Shown here: positions 59,494 through 64,000 of the stretch, one piece after another
Numbering within the stretch: the first letter of the stretch is position 1
Layout of the letters: each line of letters opens with the position of its first letter
Assembly: GCA_900318375.1 (NCBI GenBank)
Contig: ONKG01000012.1
Coordinates: 1-64,000, forward strand
Direction: 5' to 3'
DNA from: an uncultured Lachnospiraceae bacterium
GTDB lineage: Bacteria > Bacillota > Clostridia > Lachnospirales > Lachnospiraceae
DNA length: 64,000 bases
The notes under the pieces: generated by a model
Seen by the model: only the letters and a program-made list of their open reading frames with translations
What the model was told of the DNA's origin: nothing
Database searches by the model: none
Translations under genes and position numbers: made by a program

Positions 59494-62400
59494 CTCCGTG
59501 AATAAAATCTCCTCGAGCAGCATCTGCGCGGACATGCGGTAGGCGCCGGCGCCGAAGATAATGATCTGCTCGACGGCATCCGATGTGGCGACTGTGACGC
59601 GGTATTTTTTTGCCAGAACGTGGGCGGTCTTTTCTATATAGAGGTCGGCCGTCTCCGCCTCCTTTGTGAAGACGACATCGATGTTGTGCCAGCGCAGGAC
59701 CTCGCCGGGGCCTCCCGCAACCTTGTAGGCGTCAAAGACCAGGATCACCTTCTCCGTGCGATAGCCGGCAAAATTGGACAGGATGTCCATCAGCTTGTCC
59801 CGGGCGGATTTGATGTCACGCAGGGCAAGTTCCCGGAGGTCATTCCATGCAAAAATAATGTTGTAGCCGTCGACCAGCAGGTAATGGTCCTGGGGCGCAG
59901 GCTTCTTTTTCCTTACAGAGGCATCCGGCTGCTCTCCGCTCTCCAGCCCCCATGGATCACTGGCTCCGGCTCTTTTCTTCTTCGGGGCGCCGTCCGGACC
60001 GGAGACGGAGTCAAACAGGTTGCTGCCGGCGCCGGCTTTCGGTTTGATCTGACCGTAGGTGCGCTCGAAAATCTGCATGAGCTCTTTTTCGGCTGCAAAC
60101 ACGGCCTGCTGGCGGCGTTTAAAGGCATCGTCCTGTTTTTTTCCTGCTGTGCCGGACAGACTGCCGGATGAACCGCCGCCCTGACCGGCTGCGCCGGCAT
60201 TTTTGCCTCCGCCTCCTCCGCCTTCGATGCTTCCGGCACCAGTGCCTGCTGTATCCGCATCCAGGATTCCCTGCTCAATCAGACGCTTCTTTTTCTCGCG
60301 CTCCTCCGCCGCTTTTCTGGCACGCTCGGCAGCCAGATCCAGGGCCTCTTCTTCAGTCATAGCCGGTGCTTCCTCAGGGAAGCGCCAGCCGGTATCCACA
60401 TGCATAAAGCTGCGGACCTCGTACCAGGGAATGATGGTTCCCGCCCCGTGGGAGCAGAAGACGGAGGAGGATGGATTGCGCACATCCAGTTCGGGATCAT
60501 AGCCCGAAGCCGCGATGACCGCCTCCGCGTTTTTGCAGGGGACATAGCCCATCAGGGCGCACTGCAGGGATCCTGCGCCGCGGGTGTAAGCGGCGACTTC
60601 CTCAACATAGTTACCCAGTGCAGCGACTGTCACAGTTCCCTGCAGGATGGCTGTATTATTTTTGGAAGAAAAATCAGGCTGGCCGAAGGAGGCATCCATC
60701 TGCTGCAGATCCGACATGGCCCTGCCCAAGTTTTCCTGCGGAAGTTCCAGGCAGAAGCTATAGGCCGGCTCCAGAAGGACCGACTGCGCCATCATCAGGC
60801 CCTGGCGGACTGCCCGGTAGGTGGCCTTGCGGAAATCGCCGCCCTCTGTGTGCTTGGCGTGGGCGCGGCCGCCGATGATGCTGATCTTCATATCTGTGAT
60901 CTCGGCACCGGTAAGCACACCCCTATGGCGGCGCTCCTCAAGATGGGTCATGATCAGGCGCTGCCAGTTGAGGGCCAGGTCGTTGACAGAACAATGGCTC
61001 TCAAAGACCAGTCCGCTGCCGGGCTCGCCGGGCTCCAGCAGCAGGTGGACCTCCGCGTAGTGCCGCAGAGGTTCGAAATGTCCGACACCTTCCACGGTGT
61101 CGGCGATGGTCTCTTTATAAATGATCCGCGACGGACCGAATTCAATCTGCATGCCGAAGCGCTCTCCGATCAGGCGCTGCAGGATCTCCCTCTGGATCTG
61201 GCCCATGACCTGAACGGTAATCTCCTTTTTCTCCTCGTCATAGGAGAGGCGGAGCATGGGATCCTCTTCCTCCAGGGCCCTGAGTTTTCTGTAGGCGGCA
61301 TACAGGTCCTGCCCGGGAGGCAGGATCAGTCTGCTCTGCATGACGGGCTGGAGCAGGCGCTCTGTCTCCTCTTTGTCTGCCTCCGCGCCCAGTCCCATAC
61401 CGGCCCGGGTCCCTGTCAGCCCCGGTACGGCGACAATCATGCCGGCGGGTGCCTCCTGCAGAGCCTCATATTTTTCTCCTTTGTAAAAGCGCAGCTGGGC
61501 TGCCTTTTCAGGCTGTCCTTTTTCGTCCGGACTCTCCTGGATCTGCTGTCTGGGCATGAGGGAGCCGCCGGTGATCTTCATCCAGGTCAGCCGCGCGCCG
61601 CTGCCGGTGCTGTTTATGGCATTTCCGCCGCTTCCTCCGCCTGAGGAGGAGCTGCTGCCCTCATGGGTGATCTTGTAGATCCTGGCACCGAAAGCATCCC
61701 CGCGGGGCGGCTGCTGAGCCAGTATATCCATCATGGCCAGCAGGTCGTCGACACCTTCTTCCCGAAGGGCCGAGCCGAAGCAGACCGGAAAGAGTTTCCG
61801 CGCCGCGGTCAGCTCCGCCGCCTCCGCGAGTGTGATCTCCTCTCCGTCAAAAAAGCGCTCCATCAGATTCTCGTCACAGACCGCGATCTCCTCCTGCAGT
61901 TCGGGAGAAAAGACCGGTGCAGCCTGCAAGGGCACATATTCTGCAGAATCCATGCCGGATATTTTTGCAGATGAGCCGCCGGTTGAGGCAGTATCTGCCG
62001 CAGCACCTGCCGCGGCGAAGGCTCCCTGCAGATCCACGCAGGCCGTTCCGAGTTCGTCCCTGATCTGCGCATATACAGCTGCACGGTCAGCCCCTGACTG
62101 ATCCATCTTGTTGACAAAAATAAAGGCAGGGACCACATAATGCTCCAAAAGTCTCCAGAGTGTGCGCACCTGGCCGGTGACGCCGTCCGCCGCGCTGATG
62201 ATCAGCACCGCGTAATCCAGCACCTGCAGTACCCTCTCCATCTCTGTGGAAAAATCTGCGTGTCCGGGCGTATCCACCAGGGTCCAGACCCGCTCCATCT
62301 GTGTCTGACCGCCGGAAATTTTGTTGATGCGACTCGCCGTTTTATCCGTTTTAGCTGTTTCTCCGGCTTTTTCAAATTTCTCGGCTTTTCCAGCAGACTC

Positions 62401-62622
62401 CGGACGCAGAGATAATACCGGCTTCGTCGTGAACGAGGCCTGCTTGGAAAAAATCGTGATGCCGCGGTCCCTCTCCATGGAATCCGTATCCAGAAAGGCG
62501 TCTCCGTGGTCCACCCGCCCCGCATTGCGGATCGCGCCGGTGCGGTGCAGCAGCGCCTCCGAAAGCGTCGTCTTTCCCGCGTCCACGTGGGCCAGCAGAC
62601 CAATACAGATATATTCACGCAT
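59452..62622 (-). CDS. TetM/EF-G-like translational GTPase fused to a Rae1/YacP-type NYN nuclease domain
   Basis: 1056 residues. The GTPase motifs are complete: AHVDAGKT (11-18), RGITI (53-57), DTPGH (117-121), NKMD (171-174) and a GSA loop. Compared with TetM there is a charged insertion at about 73-108 and a Ser/Gly insertion in domain II. Domains III-V follow (about 430-760), with VEGVGHFEPLRHYAEVHL and ISIIGGRAHAKHTEGGDF as in ribosomal-protection proteins. A long Lys/Glu/Gly linker (about 775-910) leads to a C-terminal NYN domain (912-1056): LLVDGYNIIFAW (Asp918), VFDAYK (Asp964), FTKEAETAD and TSDAVEQ (Asp1015), closely resembling YacP/Rae1, which in Bacillus cuts mRNA in the ribosomal A site. 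AAAGGA precedes the ATG. I infer a ribosome-targeted RNase; a tetracycline-resistance role is not shown. Confidence 0.92.
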   Translation of the reverse strand: MREYICIGLLAHVDAGKTTLSEALLHRTGAIRNAGRVDHGDAFLDTDSMERDRGITIFSKQASFTTKPVLSLRPESAGKAEKFEKAGETAKTDKTASRINKISGGQTQMERVWTLVDTPGHADFSTEMERVLQVLDYAVLIISAADGVTGQVRTLWRLLEHYVVPAFIFVNKMDQSGADRAAVYAQIRDELGTACVDLQGAFAAAGAAADTASTGGSSAKISGMDSAEYVPLQAAPVFSPELQEEIAVCDENLMERFFDGEEITLAEAAELTAARKLFPVCFGSALREEGVDDLLAMMDILAQQPPRGDAFGARIYKITHEGSSSSSGGGSGGNAINSTGSGARLTWMKITGGSLMPRQQIQESPDEKGQPEKAAQLRFYKGEKYEALQEAPAGMIVAVPGLTGTRAGMGLGAEADKEETERLLQPVMQSRLILPPGQDLYAAYRKLRALEEEDPMLRLSYDEEKKEITVQVMGQIQREILQRLIGERFGMQIEFGPSRIIYKETIADTVEGVGHFEPLRHYAEVHLLLEPGEPGSGLVFESHCSVNDLALNWQRLIMTHLEERRHRGVLTGAEITDMKISIIGGRAHAKHTEGGDFRKATYRAVRQGLMMAQSVLLEPAYSFCLELPQENLGRAMSDLQQMDASFGQPDFSSKNNTAILQGTVTVAALGNYVEEVAAYTRGAGSLQCALMGYVPCKNAEAVIAASGYDPELDVRNPSSSVFCSHGAGTIIPWYEVRSFMHVDTGWRFPEEAPAMTEEEALDLAAERARKAAEEREKKKRLIEQGILDADTAGTGAGSIEGGGGGGKNAGAAGQGGGSSGSLSGTAGKKQDDAFKRRQQAVFAAEKELMQIFERTYGQIKPKAGAGSNLFDSVSGPDGAPKKKRAGASDPWGLESGEQPDASVRKKKPAPQDHYLLVDGYNIIFAWNDLRELALRDIKSARDKLMDILSNFAGYRTEKVILVFDAYKVAGGPGEVLRWHNIDVVFTKEAETADLYIEKTAHVLAKKYRVTVATSDAVEQIIIFGAGAYRMSAQMLLEEILFTEREIRERYGIGTDE

Positions 62623-62722
62623 AACTATCTATCCTTTTTTCATTTTCGTTTATGCTTTATGATCACAGCGCTTTATAAGCATAGAACTTTGTCTTCTCTG
62701 TGCTTATAATGTCAGAGTGTTA

Positions 62723-63562
62723 TCATCTCAGTGTAAAATCGCCTTCGGCAGGTCTTTTTCCGATAAGCTTGATGATTTCTTTTTCAGGGCTGTGGGGGTA
62801 CGCTCCGCGGACATGCCGGAAAATGCGGTCCCAGGATCGTGCGGGGGATTCCGCATAGGCTTTTGTCACGGCAGCGCGGCCCCAGACCGCTTCAGGGGGC
62901 TGAAGGACAGATACCGACATGCCGTATTCCTGGCCCCGCTTGTTTTTTCTTCTGTGAAAATCCGTGATGACAAGGTAGGTCTGCATCTGGAGTCCGGTGA
63001 TGATGCCGGGATAGTTTTTCTCTTTGCCCTTCCCAAATCCAGCCATCTTTTTGAGGTCTGTGGACAGAATCCGGTCAGTCTTCCAGATCACATCTCCGTC
63101 TTCATCAACGTCCATCATGAAATCCATGATCATCTTTTCACGTCTGCCGGCGAGGCCGTCCTCCCAGCGGGCATCGAAGTCGTAGCCCTCCCGCCGGCAA
63201 TTGGCAAAATAAGGGAGCCAGTCCAGACTGATAAATCCTGCTTTGCCGCCGAAGAATTTTCCATAGGCGACCTGGCGGCTGGCGGCAATGATCTCCCGCC
63301 ATTCCCAGGGATCCTCGCTGCGGATGCCCGACCACCAATAGTCGGGTGAGGTATGTTCCTCGGCGGAAAAGCCTGTCACACCGTTCCCGAAAAGGGGGAG
63401 GAATCCAATCTCATTGATCCAGTTGATAAGCTCCTGCCATGAGCGGATCCTGTAGGGGTCATCCCATGCCATTCCGCGCATGATCCACTCGCCGTTTTCG
63501 ATCGACATTTCTAATCCTGTCTCCTGTTCTAATGCTTTCTTTTTTGAAAATACGCGATTCAT
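62723..63562 (-). CDS. Uncharacterised protein resembling the 'AlkZ-related' family
   Basis: About 279 residues, soluble, rich in Trp and aromatic residues. Notable segments are INEIGFLPLFGNGVTGFSAEEHTSP, DYWWSGIRSEDPWEWREIIAASRQVAYGKFF, GKAGFISLDWLPYFANCRREGYDFDARWEDG, and FGKGKEKNYPGIITGLQMQTYLVI-like sequence. The layout resembles small Firmicute proteins named AlkZ-related (after the winged-helix DNA glycosylase family); this is from memory and not certain. The start is unclear: the ATG at 63562 has a weak RBS, and ATGs further in are possible. It lies 100 bases upstream of the GTPase-NYN gene on the same strand and may be co-transcribed. Confidence 0.55.
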   Translation of the reverse strand: MNRVFSKKKALEQETGLEMSIENGEWIMRGMAWDDPYRIRSWQELINWINEIGFLPLFGNGVTGFSAEEHTSPDYWWSGIRSEDPWEWREIIAASRQVAYGKFFGGKAGFISLDWLPYFANCRREGYDFDARWEDGLAGRREKMIMDFMMDVDEDGDVIWKTDRILSTDLKKMAGFGKGKEKNYPGIITGLQMQTYLVITDFHRRKNKRGQEYGMSVSVLQPPEAVWGRAAVTKAYAESPARSWDRIFRHVRGAYPHSPEKEIIKLIGKRPAEGDFTLR

Positions 63563-63627
63563 TATAACATCCCAGGCAATCCAGAACAATCGTTCGTGCA
63601 GAAATATAGTCCCTCGACCGGCTCTCT

Positions 63628-63890
63628 CAGTAGTGACCTTTCGCTCTCAGAGCGTCTCTGTCGCTTCACTTTTTCCGGACATGCGTGACCTTTTACTCAG
63701 CACGGCCTCCGGTCGCTTCGCTCCCTCTTCTGCAGTAGTGATCTTTTTCTTCTGGAACGTCTCTGTCGCTTCGCTTTTTCTGGACATGCGTGACCTTTTA
63801 CTCAACATGGCCTCCGGTCGCTTCGCTCCCTCTCCTGCAGTGGTGATCTTTTACTTTTGAAACGCCTCTGTCGCTTTGAATTTTCATGAT
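63628..63890. repeat. 105-nt tandem repeat, about 2.5 copies
   Basis: Copies begin (CGTCTCTGTCGCTTC) at 63653, 63758 and 63863, exactly 105 bases apart, with about 10% divergence. Each contains CGGTCGCTTCGCTCCCTC and GACATGCGTGACCTTTTACT. It lies upstream of the AlkZ-related-like gene. The period is a multiple of three, which explains the open frames there. 63891-64000 is AT-rich and shows no gene. Confidence 0.9.
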
Positions 63891-64000
63891 AGTGTCTGAA
63901 TCGTATCGTTAAAGATTTAATTATCGGCATTCCGATTTGTCTTTATTGAAAAAACAGCATGATAGACGTAAAATTTATATAGCTTCCGGAGGCAGATGCC

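Noticed and set aside
59452..62622. Calling the GTPase-NYN gene a tetracycline resistance determinant
   Set aside because: Similarity to TetM/TetO is only at family level, there are two insertions and an added nuclease domain, and no mobile-element context is seen.
63480..63860. 126-codon plus-strand frame
   Set aside because: It is a product of the in-phase 105-nt repeat and overlaps the start of the AlkZ-related-like gene in antisense.

Overview
The window looks like chromosome of a strictly anaerobic, spore-former-lineage Firmicute, most likely Lachnospiraceae (Clostridia). The evidence is strong AGGAGG-type ribosome binding sites, a sigma-H gene in the ispF-cysS-mrnC-rlmB-sigH order, a paired glgC/glgD, a superoxide reductase of the desulfoferrodoxin type, a butyryl-CoA-dehydrogenase-like tail, and many cysteine-rich zinc-ribbon and cell-surface proteins. 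Base composition is moderate and nearly all genes lie on the minus strand. No rRNA, CRISPR, prophage or intact insertion sequence is visible; there is one tRNA (Thr-GGT).

Layout. 0-12 kb: housekeeping (DnaJ-like protein, frameshifted pepT, trmD, yfbR-like HD nucleotidase, sigH, rlmB, mrnC, cysS, ispF, and a split purH replaced by a stand-alone AICAR transformylase plus a PurO-type IMP cyclohydrolase). 12-15 kb: two membrane-anchored proteins (DUF3298-like; zinc ribbon + YARHG). 15-20 kb, plus strand: glgC-glgD, then a DUF134 regulator with a minimal two-gene SUF/SMS iron-sulfur system. 20-28 kb: ppGpp-hydrolase-like HD protein, tRNA-Thr, a C39-like cysteine peptidase, a clostripain-like peptidase, PepF and a lipoprotein. 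28-36 kb: a 1739-residue surface protein (putative thioester domain, SpaA/Cna-B domains, VaFE domains, sortase-type tail) and a secreted NlpC/P60 hydrolase with cell-wall-binding repeats. 36-43 kb: a cluster of two LRR proteins, a CotH-like lipoprotein and a further lipoprotein. 43-51 kb: a double-glycine-leader cysteine-rich small protein, AIM24, a lactate permease, DUF5714, a membrane protein and an RlmD-like methyltransferase. 51-58 kb: a LysR-controlled cluster (two broken Old-Yellow-Enzyme genes, an epimerase/dehydratase-like TIM barrel, a shikimate dehydrogenase and a TRAP transporter) that reads as uptake and catabolism of a hydroaromatic acid such as quinate or shikimate. 58-64 kb: superoxide reductase, a TetM/EF-G-like GTPase fused to a Rae1/YacP-type NYN nuclease, and an AlkZ-related-looking protein.

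Two things stand out. First, the 1056-residue fusion of a ribosome-binding GTPase with an NYN nuclease related to the A-site mRNA endonuclease Rae1 suggests a ribosome-targeted nuclease. Second, many intergenic spaces contain short degenerate tandem arrays whose unit differs at every locus. The arrays after rlmB, yfbR, cysS, the aroE-like gene, the LRR lipoprotein gene and the GTPase-NYN gene start inside the gene and repeat its last codons with the stop codon. In the regular arrays the period is 13, 16 or 43 nt (1 modulo 3), so stop codons fall in successive reading frames. A smaller set of arrays repeats the Shine-Dalgarno/start region instead.
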